Of a stretch of 46,410 nt of DNA, positions 27,186 to 35,379 are shown piece after piece (within the stretch, counting starts at the first letter, position 1; every line of letters starts with the position of its first letter). The stretch spans positions 1 to 46,410 of the forward strand of contig NZ_RSEK01000013.1 in assembly GCF_003958635.1 (NCBI RefSeq), in the 5' to 3' direction. The position numbers were made by a program, and so were the translations under genes. Source of the stretch: Altericroceibacterium xinjiangense (lineage in GTDB: Bacteria; Pseudomonadota; Alphaproteobacteria; Sphingomonadales; Sphingomonadaceae). A model generated the notes under the pieces. It had not been told where the DNA came from, ran no database searches, and saw only the letters and a list, made by a program, of their open reading frames with translations.

Positions 27186-27470
27186 TTGCTCATCACCATG
27201 ATTTTTGTTCAGGCAGCGGGCTTCCTGCTGCTCGCACTTTCGCAAAAATATCACTACCGGAACCTCATGCACCGCGCTCCGCAGTCCTCCGGGCAGACGG
27301 CGTTTCGGTTCGCCGGGTTCGCCGCGCTTGCCGTTTCGGTCGGGACAGGTCTGCAAGCCGAAGGTATGCAGTTCGGGCCGATCTGGTGGCTGGCTAGTGC
27401 AAATGTGGTAGCTCTACTGGTCCTCGTGTTGTCGGCTTGGCGTGCGGAGGGCGAGCCGAACGGCAGATGA
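27186..27470 (+). CDS. Small membrane protein, DUF3325-like
   Basis: 94 residues with three hydrophobic segments (about 6-18, 40-55, 66-86). The pattern FLLLALSQKYHYRNL then GFAALAVSVGTGLQAEG and WWLASANVVALLVLVLSAWR fits DUF3325, the last member of TonB receptor-DUF3649-PepSY-DUF3325 operons. The TTG start is chosen because GGAG sits 8 bases upstream, whereas ATG at 27198 is too far from it. The stop codon is one base before the left end of IS relic 3, so the gene is whole but its downstream region was replaced. Confidence 0.75.
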   Translation: MLITMIFVQAAGFLLLALSQKYHYRNLMHRAPQSSGQTAFRFAGFAALAVSVGTGLQAEGMQFGPIWWLASANVVALLVLVLSAWRAEGEPNGR

Positions 27471-27471
27471 T

Positions 27472-27615
27472 GGCGCCGTCAGGCCAGACGCACCTGATGG
27501 CTATTGGCCTCAGGGCGGGGTGGGGCGGCGGCATGTCTCGTCCGCGCAAGGCAGCCAGTCCCTTCCGGTGCTTCAACTTTTCACCGGAGGTCATCCGCCT
27601 GGTGGTGATTGATCG
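27472..27615 (+). mobile_element. IS6-family relic 3 (left end only)
   Basis: Begins ggcgccgtcagg directly after the DUF3325 stop. The transposase start can still be read as MSRPRKAASPFRCFNFSPEVIRLVVI (key part SPEVIRLVVI) from 27533. Similarity to relic 1 stops near 27615, where unrelated sequence with the broken secreted-protein gene begins. Only about 145 bp are left. Confidence 0.65.
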
Positions 27616-27648
27616 CACATGGGGGTTGCGGGGCGGCGACGTGGCCGG

Positions 27649-28447
27649 TCAGTGGACCTCGACCCAACTCTCGCTTCCGGAATACTGGTTCTTCCTGCCC
27701 CAGCAAAGATAGGTGTCGCGTTCTGCGGACTGGGTGCCGCGCTCGATCCGCAGGCGGAACGATTTGCAACGGAAGCCCCCATCATGATCTCGCCTTGCGC
27801 GGTAATTGAGCCCTTCACGTCGGTGCCTTGCCAGGTCGCGCCCTCGCCGGGAGCCCAGCCGACCATCATGTCGTGAAGGTTGGCGCCGGCTGCGCGCATC
27901 TCGTCCATCAGCATCAGCTTGAACCAGCTCTCATTCGTTTGTCCGCCCTCGCAGCCGGTGCAGCGGACCTCACCCAACTCGGCATAGGCGGCGAACTCGG
28001 CCTGCTTTCGGCCGGAATCATTGCGCCGCGGGGATACTTGGTCTCTGCGGCCGCCCATTTGCGACTGGCACCTTCGGGGGCCGTTTCTGGCGCGGCTCTG
28101 TCGGTTGACGCAGGCTGTACGTCGCTGGGGCTTGCTTTCCGGATCATCGCAGTTCGTCGCACTGGCGGCCTCTTCCGCGGCGGAGATCGCGCGCGCTGCG
28201 CCGTCCCCTCAAGGCGGGAAGCGAGATTGCCGTCGCCGCGGAGCGCTCCGGCAATAGAACCTCCAAGGCCCGATTTGCGCGCGGCGGCGAGCAGTCCGCC
28301 AAGCCCGCGCTTCTTCTCCCGCTTTTCCTGCGGAATCCCCACGCGTTCCGCACAGGATAAGTCCTGCGCGCGGGCGGGCGCAGTCAGCCCGACCGGCGTC
28401 AGGAAGCAAGTGAGGGAGGCGAGAACCGCGGAGCGAACAAGGGGCAT
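27649..28447 (-). pseudogene. Broken gene for an exported protein of unknown function
   Basis: The N-terminus (ATG at 28447) gives a signal peptide (MPLVRSAVLASLTCFLTPVG, then APARAQ) and LSCAERVGIPQEKREKKRGLGGLLAAARKSG in part. The frame then changes, and the middle reads FAAYAELGEVRCTGCEGGQT...SWFKLMLMDEM. After another change the C-terminus reads YLCWGRKNQYSGSESWVEVH and stops at 27649. The three pieces together give a protein of about 260 residues with a paired-Cys centre (CTGC, then LCWG), which I take to be a secreted family seen in sphingomonads. At least two frameshifts make it a pseudogene unless they are sequence errors. Confidence 0.7.
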
Positions 28448-29009
28448 TTTGCTAGTCAGAACCAAGGACCCAGATCCGTTAAGGCGAAGACGATGGACAG
28501 GTCCTATGCCGACCGGCCGCGACATGTCCGCCAGGGCGAGCGGAATTTTGTAGCAATTGTGACGACCGCGAGCTTCAGGAGCGGTCATCGCGGGCATGCC
28601 AGATCGAATGCGCCGGACAGCGGCCTGCCGTTGGACGGTGTAGAACAGGCGCATGCTGCCCCTCGCAAACCGGCTGATCCTTTTCGGTGTTTCCACTCCT
28701 CGCTTGGGGTCAGCAAAATGGCGAGGGCCTGCTTTCGGGCGCCACCCCCGCGACAGATCGGTGCCGGGGGAGGGGGCACCTGCGGCACGCACGAAAAGCG
28801 TCCAACGGTATGATCAACTGGGCTGTGAAAGGCCGCGATCGGCGCGTCCGAGAAGTCGCGCAAGCTGTCGTTTGTATGGATCTGCGTTTCGAAGGGGCCG
28901 CCTGCGCCGCCTGCCTCGCCGGCATTTTGTTGTGCGGCCGGAGGCGGAGCTTGAAGGCGCGCACCGTGCAGGGCAGCGCTTCGATGCGGGTGCTCCACGA
29001 AGTTCCCGG
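28448..29009. other. Decayed gene-free segment
   Basis: Apart from IS relic 4, nothing recognisable. Long open frames on the minus strand here have no family signature, start site or signal peptide and are likely by-products of high GC. Confidence 0.5.
28622..28700 (+). mobile_element. IS6-family relic 4 (short left-end fragment)
   Basis: A weak match to the other relics: a ggcctgccg left end, then CGCAAACCGG, then TTTTCGGTGTTTCCACTCCTCG at 28679-28700, which can be translated as RKPADPFRCFHSS like the transposase N-terminus of relics 3 and 5. The leader is about 20 bases shorter than in the other copies. It is surrounded by non-coding sequence. Confidence 0.45.
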
Positions 29010-29390
29010 CTAGGGGCCGCCGACGGGAAAACTGGCGTACCTGCCGCCTTCGCTCCGGGTTAGCGAGGTGAGCTGCGCGTCCTTCTCGGACAGGAAGACG
29101 GAGCGCACCTTCAACTCGCCGTCCGCCTGCACCACCGGCGTTGAGGCAAACAGCTCTGCCGGCTCGCCGCTGGCGCGATAGGGCTGGGTGCGTTCCCGAC
29201 ACATGCCATCGCCATCCGCCAGCACCGCCTTCAGGAAGCCGGAGGTGAAGTATTGCGGCGACCCGGAAGTGTTCTTCACCGTCATAAAAGCGTGCACCTG
29301 ATGCGCTGGACGGGCCCCGCGCTACGATCACACGGTCGAGCCTGACGTCGATCCGGTTGAGTGGCTTGAAGCCGGATGAGTTCACGGGGG
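29010..29390 (-). pseudogene. Broken gene for a small exported beta-sandwich-like protein
   Basis: The C-terminal piece (29010-29297) reads VHAFMTVKNTSGSPQYFTSG...YRASGEPAELFASTPVVQADGELKVRSVFL and ends SFPVGGP. An upstream piece in another frame reads FKPLNRIDVRLDRVIVARG. A stop codon precedes the C-terminal piece in its own frame, so a frameshift near 29300 separates the two. The pattern (DVRLDRVIV, then FMTVKNTSG, then ELKVRSVFL) is that of a small all-beta secreted domain. No N-terminal signal could be traced. Function unknown. Confidence 0.55.
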
Positions 29391-29519
29391 CCAGGTGTGG
29401 GCGAAGGCGCTGTCGGCCCCGGCTGCCAGGGCAGTTCGAGGCGGGCGGAGCGGGATTTCCTGGAGCGGGCTGGCTGGAGGTGCCGTGGGGCGTGTGGCGA
29501 TTGCCGAAAGCGGTTGCCT

Positions 29520-30503
29520 CTAGAGGAGACCGGCAGTGGTTACTGCATAGAGACAATATCCAAGGACGAGGACAGCGCCCTCGCGGCGAGAAAGCCGTCC
29601 ACCTGTCCATGCCAGGAGCATCGCCAGGGTTGACACGGTCAGCAGCAGCCACAGGTCGAACCCGAGGATCGATGCCGGCACTTCCCCAGGTGCGACCAGA
29701 CCGGTGACTCCGCCGATAAACAGCACGTTGTAGATGCTGGAGCCGAGGACGTTGCCCAGCGCAATGTCCCCCTGCCGGCGGAAGGCGGCCACGGCCGAGG
29801 TCACGAGTTCGGGAAAGGAGGTTCCAACCGCCACCACCGTCAGTCCGATCACCTCGTCCGACACGCCGAGCGATCCCGCAATGGCAATGGCTGCGTTCAC
29901 CAACAGCATCCCGCCGCCTACCACCAACGCCAACCCCGCAAGGAACAGCAGGATCGCCGTCAGCAGCTGCCCGCTCGGCGGCGAGTGCGGCACCAGCGCC
30001 GAATCGACGGACTCCACCGCCATGGCCCGATCATGCGCTGCGCCGTGTGGCCCTGCGAGCCGTTCCTGGCGATAGGCGTAGAAGATGTACCCCGCCATCG
30101 CGACGAGGAAGAGCGCCCCGGCCAGCCGGCCCAGCCCGACGCTCCACCCCGCTGCAATCAGCGCCAGCACAGCCGCAATGCCCACGCCGCCATCGCGCCA
30201 CAAGGGGCCGCGGGCGACAGCGATGGGGCTGATCAGCGCGGCCGCGCCCAGGATCAGCAGAAGGTTGGCGAGATTGGAGCCGACGATATTGCCCACGGCG
30301 ATTCCCGGCGAACCGGCGAGGCTCGCCTGAACGCTGGCGGCAAGTTCCGGCATCGAGGTGCCCATGCCCACTACAGTCAACCCGATCAGCATCGGGGACA
30401 GGCCCAGGCGCTCAGCGATGCGGACTGCACCGCGCACCAGCAGTTCGCCCCCGGCGATCAGCAGCACGAGACCGAGTAACAGGAACAGCAGATCGTTCAT
30501 CAT
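29520..30503 (-). CDS. Calcium/sodium antiporter, CaCA family (YrbG-like)
   Basis: 327 residues, close to the 325 of E. coli YrbG, with about ten membrane helices. Both alpha-repeats are intact: GMGTSMPELAAS with VGNIVGSNLANLLLILGAA in the first half, and AVGTSFPELVTS with LGNVLGSSIYNVLFIGG in the second. The acidic residues in the two S-x-PE motifs bind the cation. It exchanges Ca2+ (or K+) for Na+ or H+ across the inner membrane. ATG at 30503 is followed by a second ATG; longer readings lack a ribosome site. It stands alone on its strand with the small lipoprotein gene about 158 bases upstream. Confidence 0.92.
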   Translation of the reverse strand: MMNDLLFLLLGLVLLIAGGELLVRGAVRIAERLGLSPMLIGLTVVGMGTSMPELAASVQASLAGSPGIAVGNIVGSNLANLLLILGAAALISPIAVARGPLWRDGGVGIAAVLALIAAGWSVGLGRLAGALFLVAMAGYIFYAYRQERLAGPHGAAHDRAMAVESVDSALVPHSPPSGQLLTAILLFLAGLALVVGGGMLLVNAAIAIAGSLGVSDEVIGLTVVAVGTSFPELVTSAVAAFRRQGDIALGNVLGSSIYNVLFIGGVTGLVAPGEVPASILGFDLWLLLTVSTLAMLLAWTGGRLSRREGAVLVLGYCLYAVTTAGLL

Positions 30504-30660
30504 CGGCTCGGTCCAGGCTCCACTCGTCTCCGGGCCGGTTGACCCGGTTCCCCGCTCCGGGACGGGCAGCCTAGCGGCGGACGGCGCAAGGGTCCACAGC
30601 GGCGACCCGCGCGGGCGGAAAAAGGAGCGGGCGCGCCGCAACGCGTCCGCTCAAGCAGAG

Positions 30661-31032
30661 CTATTGCGCCGGGCGGGGCTCCTCGGCTGCCCCTCGGATC
30701 GCGCCCTTCAGCACGCCGGCCAGCGCCTCGCCGTCCACCGCCCGGTCTATGCCAGCGGCGAGCGCTTCCTCGTCCACGACAGCACCGACGAGGGCTATCT
30801 CCTCGGCCGGCAGCGCCTCGCGCACCGCCTGTCTCACCGCATCGTTGGCCGCGCCGCGGACTATGGCCGCAACCGCCTCCTGGTCAATCGCAGAGCCGAC
30901 TGCTTCCGCAAGCGCCTGTTCGTCAATGGCTGTGCCCGCCTTGCCCGGCAAGTCGGCACTGCTCTCATCGGCATTGCCGCAAGCGGCAAGGACCAGCGCC
31001 GCGGCGCTGACCAGCACGATCTTCTTCATCAT
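30661..31032 (-). CDS. Small lipoprotein of unknown function
   Basis: 123 residues from the first of two adjacent ATGs. A lipoprotein signal (MKKIVLVSAAALVLAAC) carries a good lipobox LAAC. The mature part is acidic and repetitive: the pattern (D/E)(E/Q)(E/Q)AL/AVA...GxA(x)D recurs about four times (IDEQALAEAV, IDQEAVAAIV, VDEEALAAGI, VDGEALAGVL), suggesting short helical repeats of about 25-30 residues. Sorting residue after Cys is Gly, so outer-membrane delivery is likely. No family recognised. Confidence 0.75.
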   Translation of the reverse strand: MMKKIVLVSAAALVLAACGNADESSADLPGKAGTAIDEQALAEAVGSAIDQEAVAAIVRGAANDAVRQAVREALPAEEIALVGAVVDEEALAAGIDRAVDGEALAGVLKGAIRGAAEEPRPAQ

Positions 31033-31073
31033 GTACCTTGTCCTCAAGAACGCGTGAATTCGGTATGCTCCGA

Positions 31074-31271
31074 TCAGCCGCAGGCTACCCTCAGCAGGAA
31101 GCGGTTGATCAAATGCTTGGCCCTGCGCTTCGCATCCTGCAGGCGTGCAATCTCGGAGCGGTTCATCGGGCTGCGGAGCTGCGCCAGGCGCAGCGACCGG
31201 TCGATCCGATGGAGCCCTTCGGTCAGGCGATACAAACGGGGATGCAATTTACGTCTCCTCTTCGATGACAT
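31074..31271 (-). CDS. Small basic DUF465/YdcH-like protein
   Basis: 65 residues, strongly basic. The central block LYRLTEGLHRIDRSLRLAQLRSP followed by EIARLQDAKRRAKHLINRFLL (quoted in part: ARLQDAKRRAKHLINRFLL) has the two-helix form of DUF465/YdcH proteins, which are common in alphaproteobacteria and of unknown role. An AGGAG inside the first codons raises the option of a shorter start at a TTG about ten codons in. It lies 41 bases upstream of the lipoprotein gene on the same strand. Confidence 0.55.
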   Translation of the reverse strand: MSSKRRRKLHPRLYRLTEGLHRIDRSLRLAQLRSPMNRSEIARLQDAKRRAKHLINRFLLRVACG

Positions 31272-31661
31272 TTCATCGGCAGGATCCGCGCTTCATCGGG
31301 GGAGCACTGGCGCCGGGCCTCCAAAGCATCGGATCATCCGATGCGGTCCGACATCGCGAGCATTAGCTCGCCAGAGGGGCCCGGGCCGCGGAAACAATAT
31401 GGGGATCGGGCGTGCTTCCGTCAACGGATCGCAGGCGCGCCTCGGTCGGAATCGCAATCGCCGACCCCCGACTCGCGGAATGGCTTGAACTGGTCGCGAG
31501 CCGCCGATCCGCTAAGCTATGGTGCGCCGGCAGCGACAGGCCTTCATCTCGAACCTTGAAGCCGGATCGGTGCCGCCTGAAAGCGGTCGCCCATTGCGGC
31601 CAAGGTGGGCATTGGGTCGAAATCGTCTATGGATCATGTATCAGGAGTGGGAGGCGAGATA
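31272..31661. other. Gene-free divergent gap with a 19-bp palindrome
   Basis: Between the small basic protein gene and the membrane protein gene, which diverge from it. An open frame across 31412-31840 has no family signal and overlaps the real gene. The main structure is the dyad at 31326-31344. Confidence 0.5.
31326..31344. promoter_or_regulatory. Perfect palindrome in a divergent promoter gap
   Basis: GCATCGGAT-C-ATCCGATGC, perfect 9-bp arms around one base, 55 bases upstream of the small basic protein gene. No T-run follows, so an operator is more likely than a terminator. Confidence 0.45.
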
Positions 31662-32840
31662 ATGAGCGGCGCACCGCTCCGTGTAGGTGTCCTGGTTTCG
31701 CACTCGCGAAGCTCATCCGACGAGGCGCTCGTGGAGCTGGCCCGGCAGCTTGTTCAGGACGTCCAGCCAACGCTGGAGGAGACGACCCGGCGGCCATGGC
31801 GCTTCGAGTTCGGCGAACCCATCCAGCTGAGCTCCGATGAGCGGCGCCATTCGGGCGATTTCGTCGGAGAAGCAAGTCTGCGGGTGGTCGAGGGATCGTT
31901 CGACCTGGTCATCATATTGACCGACGTGGCGCTCATTTCTCGCCGCGAACGGATCGTGTTCGGACTTGTCTCACCGCTGGCGAGAACGGTGGTTCTTTCG
32001 ACCCACAGGTTGCGCGATCGGAAGGGCGCAGGGCGTATGCCGCTGAACTCGCCCCCGGTCCGCTGGAACACTGCCGCGCTGCTCCTCCACCTCATCGGGC
32101 AGGGGTTGGGCGCTGATCCTGATCTTGAATCTTCCGGAGCGATGGCGCCATTCAGGTACGATCCGGACCGCAGTTCGGCGCCGGCATTTCAGGACCCGGC
32201 TAGGCTGCAGCGGCTCACGGCACGCTTTCTTGAGCACGAACATAAAGCGTCGGGCCCGCTTCACGACCTATGGATACATGCGGGCGCCGCCCTGCGCCAC
32301 ACCCGCCTGATCGGCAACGCCTTGCGCCGCAACCGTGCACCGCTCCTGCCGCTGAGAATGCCGGGCCTTGCTACTGCGGCCGTGGCGCCCGTCTTCGTTC
32401 TGGTCTTCAGTGCCGAGTTCTGGGACGCAGGGCTCGGTATGACAGACGCAACCGCATGGGCGTACGCGGCCATCAGCATTCTGGTGGCCGCATGCTACCT
32501 CTGCTTTGCGCAAAAGCTGTTTCTTCCCCGCAAGGAAAGCCGGCTTATTCCGGAGCACCTTGCGGTCGCCAATGTAGTTATCTTCTTCAGTATGCTGCTC
32601 GCGATCCTGGGTCTGTTCGTGATGGTTGCGCTGCTCTCGCTTGCGATTGAGCTTTGGGTCTTTCCGTCAGACCTCATCTCCACCTGGCCCACCTTGGGTG
32701 AGCAGCAGGTCGGGTTCCTGGACCTCTTGCGGATTTCCGTGTTCATCAGCACGGTGGGAGTTACGACCGGTGCCCTTGCGGGAGGACTGCAGCGCCGCCG
32801 GGTGCTCCGGCACATGGCGCTGTTCCAGGCTGAAGTGTAG
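31662..32840 (+). CDS. Membrane protein with an N-terminal soluble domain, function unknown
   Basis: 392 residues from ATG at 31662, chosen for GGGAGGCGAG just upstream over an ATG 57 bases earlier. The first 120 or so residues look like an alpha/beta Rossmann-type domain: LRVGVLVSHSR opening, FDLVIILTDVALISRRERIVFGLVSPLA in part, and TVVLSTHRLR. After a linker come four hydrophobic helices (about 228-246, 258-280, 298-330, 357-378). I do not recognise the family. The VGVLVSHSRSSSDEA start and the ILTD acidic motif could be a nucleotide or metal site. It stands alone on its strand, ending just before IS relic 5. Confidence 0.78.
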   Translation: MSGAPLRVGVLVSHSRSSSDEALVELARQLVQDVQPTLEETTRRPWRFEFGEPIQLSSDERRHSGDFVGEASLRVVEGSFDLVIILTDVALISRRERIVFGLVSPLARTVVLSTHRLRDRKGAGRMPLNSPPVRWNTAALLLHLIGQGLGADPDLESSGAMAPFRYDPDRSSAPAFQDPARLQRLTARFLEHEHKASGPLHDLWIHAGAALRHTRLIGNALRRNRAPLLPLRMPGLATAAVAPVFVLVFSAEFWDAGLGMTDATAWAYAAISILVAACYLCFAQKLFLPRKESRLIPEHLAVANVVIFFSMLLAILGLFVMVALLSLAIELWVFPSDLISTWPTLGEQQVGFLDLLRISVFISTVGVTTGALAGGLQRRRVLRHMALFQAEV

Positions 32841-32893
32841 CTCACAAGCGGGTCGCTCGGACATGGGGCCGCCGTTCCGGCCAGTCTCCACTA

Positions 32894-33380
32894 GCCACTG
32901 CCGGAGCAACAAGACCAGATGGCGATCAGGCACGCGCAGGTTAGGGCAGGGCGATGCCTCGCCGTTGCAAACCGGCCAGTCCCTTCCGGTACTTTCGCTC
33001 CCCTCCGGAGGTCATCCGCCTCGTGGTGATGACGGACATGGGCTTCTCGCACAGCTTTCGGAGGTGTGGAGGGCCTCACGCTCGAGCGTGGGATCGCGGT
33101 CTGCCACCAAATGGTGCGACGCTGGCGGCGCGAGTTTGGGCCGCTGCCGGCGGGCTGCGCTCGTACAAGGCCGGCCTGACCGAACTCGGGTGCGGGACGA
33201 AGGAGGAGGTCGGCCGCTGGGCCGACAATCGGGCCGCGAGCTCACACCTGCGGTTCCGACGACGAGAGCGGCAATGCTGAAGGGCCCGCGAATGAAGTCG
33301 TTCCAGATATTTGCCTCCGTCCATGCAGCCTTTCACAACTGTTTCCATTTGAAACGGCGCCTCGCCGACAGCGTAACAGG
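32894..33380 (+). mobile_element. IS6-family relic 5 (internal deletion)
   Basis: The left end gccactgccgga leads to a transposase start reading PASPFRYFRSPPEVIRLVVM, then ERGIAVCHQMVRRWRREFGPLPAG in a second frame. A large internal deletion removes the catalytic Asp block and joins directly to GLRSYKAGLTELGCGTKEEVGRW, NSSHLRFRRRERQ and RMKSFQIFASVHAAFHN, the IS6 C-terminal region. No clear right inverted repeat is seen. It ends about 10 bases before the last gene of the chemosensory operon. Confidence 0.75.
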
Positions 33381-33390
33381 CTGCCGCCTG

Positions 33391-35379
33391 TCAGGTGCGA
33401 CTGGGACGTCGATCGAGCAATTCCCGAACCTTGCCTGCCAGCCCAAGATAGGTGAACGGCTTGGGGATGAGATCGACAGCGGGATCGAGCCGGCCATCGC
33501 TTACGATGGCGTCTCGCGGGTAGCCGGAGACGAAAAGGACGCTCAACTCCGGTTGCCTATCCCAGAGAATATCGGCGAGTTCGCGGCCGGACATCGCCGG
33601 CATCACCACATCGGTGAGCAGCAGATCGACGGAAAACTCGTCACGATCGAATAAGCGAACGGCCGTCGCGCCATCATGGGCCTCAGCCACGCGGTAGCCG
33701 AGCTCCCTTAGGATGCCCACTGTGTACGCACGCACATCGTCGTCGTCCTCGACGACCAGAATGGTTTCGGATGGGCTTCCCTGCGCGGCCACCACCATCG
33801 GCGCTGCGGGAGCGTGTTCGTTGTCGAGGTTACGCGGCAGAAACAGTCGCACGACAGTGCCGCTTCCTTCCGCCGATTCGATCGTGATGTGGCCGCCGGA
33901 CTGTTTGACGAAGCCGTACACCATCGAAAGCCCCAGCCCGGTTCCCTTTCCGACCTCCTTGGTGGTGAAGAAGGGATCGAATACCCTGGCGAGGGTTTCT
34001 GCCGACATGCCGACGCCGGCATCGGTGACCGAGATGCAGACATAGTACCCGGCGGGAACGCTCGCCGGGGCGTCCTCATCCCTCACCACGTGATTATGTG
34101 CCGCGATCGTCAAAGTGCCGCCGTCGGGCATGGCATCGCGGCCGTTTACCGCAAGGTTGAGGATCACGTTTTCCAACTGGTGCGGATCCGCCTCGACTCG
34201 CCACAGGCCGGGTGCTTCCGCATCGATCTGCACCGCGATTGCCCCGCCGATCGAACGCGTCAGCAAGTCGGACATGCCGGCGAGCAGCCTGGCAACGTCG
34301 GTCGGTCTGGGATCGAGCGGCTGCCGGCGCGAGAAAGCGAGCAGGCGCTGCGTCAGCGATGCTGCCCGGTTAGCGCCCTGCAGCGCGTTTTCGAGCGAGC
34401 GCCGCGCACGGGGATCGCTGCTGACGTCGAAGCGGCGGAGCACAGCATCGACATTGCCGATGATAATCGTCAGCAGATTGTTGAAATCGTGCGCGATGCC
34501 GCCGGTGAGTTGGCCAACCGCCTCCATCTTTTGTGCCTGGCGGAGTGCTTCCTCGGTGCGTCGCCGTTCGGTCAATTCCTGCTCGACCCGCATCTCGAGC
34601 GTTTCATTCAGTTCGAGGAGCCTGGCCTCCTGCTCCTTGGTCTGGGTGACATCGTAGATCACGCCGATCAGCCGGTATCCCGATCTTTCGCGGATGATCT
34701 CACCACGGCGCGCGATCCAGCGCTCGGCGCCGTCGTTGCTCCGCGAGACGCGGAATACGCCATCGAGCGTGTCTGGGATGATGCCGCTGCGCGGCTGCGG
34801 GATCAGCGGCGCGTCGCCGGGCTGCACGACGTTGTTGATCGTGCGGACGGGAAGCGACGTCGCCGGGTGGAGCCCCAACAGACGGCAGAATTCGTCCGAA
34901 ACCGCCACTGTCGCAAACCCGTCGGTGTACTCGAAGGTGCCAACTCCGCCAGCCGACTGCGCGATCCGCAGCCTTTCCTCAGTGCGTTTGCGCTCGGTGA
35001 CGTCAACCAGCAGCCCGGTAAAGCGGATCGGCTCGTCGTTTGCGTCAAGAAAGCTGCGCCCGCGGCCATGCACCCACAAGGTCGCCCCGTCCGGCGTGAC
35101 GATGCGGAATTCCTTCGAGAAAAGCTCGGCGCCACCAAGAATGCCGGCCACCGCGATCCGCATCCGTGCCCTGTCGTCGGGGTGGATCGCACTGAAGAAC
35201 GTTTCCGCAGGAACACCCGCCTGCGCCTGCTGAGGGTCGAGATCGTAGAGTTCAGCGAACTGAGCGTCAGCGTGGAGTATACCGCTGTCGATGTGCCAAT
35301 CCCAGGTGCCGCTGGCGCCCGCCGCGCCAAGCGCTGAGCGCGTCCGCTCAGCTTCGGCATTGTCATCGATTTCAGGCAT
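33391..35379 (-). CDS. Hybrid sensor histidine kinase with C-terminal receiver domain
   Basis: 662 residues, no membrane segment. Two PAS domains (about 15-130, with the WDWHIDSG and VDVTERK signatures, and about 135-248), a coiled linker, HisKA with phospho-accepting His297 (GGIAHDFNNLL), an HATPase domain (N-box near 405-415, DAGVGM at 453, GKGTGLGL at 478), and a receiver domain from about 538 with phospho-accepting Asp590 and the Lys of IPKPF at 640. It overlaps the CheC-type gene by eight bases, so it belongs to the chemosensory operon. PAS sensing in the cytoplasm suggests a redox, light or small-molecule input. The receiver may substitute for the broken CheY-like protein upstream, but that is speculation. 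Confidence 0.92.
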   Translation of the reverse strand: MPEIDDNAEAERTRSALGAAGASGTWDWHIDSGILHADAQFAELYDLDPQQAQAGVPAETFFSAIHPDDRARMRIAVAGILGGAELFSKEFRIVTPDGATLWVHGRGRSFLDANDEPIRFTGLLVDVTERKRTEERLRIAQSAGGVGTFEYTDGFATVAVSDEFCRLLGLHPATSLPVRTINNVVQPGDAPLIPQPRSGIIPDTLDGVFRVSRSNDGAERWIARRGEIIRERSGYRLIGVIYDVTQTKEQEARLLELNETLEMRVEQELTERRRTEEALRQAQKMEAVGQLTGGIAHDFNNLLTIIIGNVDAVLRRFDVSSDPRARRSLENALQGANRAASLTQRLLAFSRRQPLDPRPTDVARLLAGMSDLLTRSIGGAIAVQIDAEAPGLWRVEADPHQLENVILNLAVNGRDAMPDGGTLTIAAHNHVVRDEDAPASVPAGYYVCISVTDAGVGMSAETLARVFDPFFTTKEVGKGTGLGLSMVYGFVKQSGGHITIESAEGSGTVVRLFLPRNLDNEHAPAAPMVVAAQGSPSETILVVEDDDDVRAYTVGILRELGYRVAEAHDGATAVRLFDRDEFSVDLLLTDVVMPAMSGRELADILWDRQPELSVLFVSGYPRDAIVSDGRLDPAVDLIPKPFTYLGLAGKVRELLDRRPSRT

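Noticed and set aside
28585-29652. Open frame of 355 codons on the minus strand
   Set aside because: Crosses IS relic 4, the decayed segment and part of a broken gene in the wrong frame; Arg/Pro/Ala-rich with no domain.
31412-31840. Open frame of 142 codons overlapping the start of the membrane protein gene
   Set aside because: Overlaps a gene with a strong ribosome site, and only a vague VGIAIADPRLAEWLE stretch is suggestive.
33814-35337. Open frame of 507 codons opposite the hybrid kinase
   Set aside because: Antisense shadow frame without conserved motifs.
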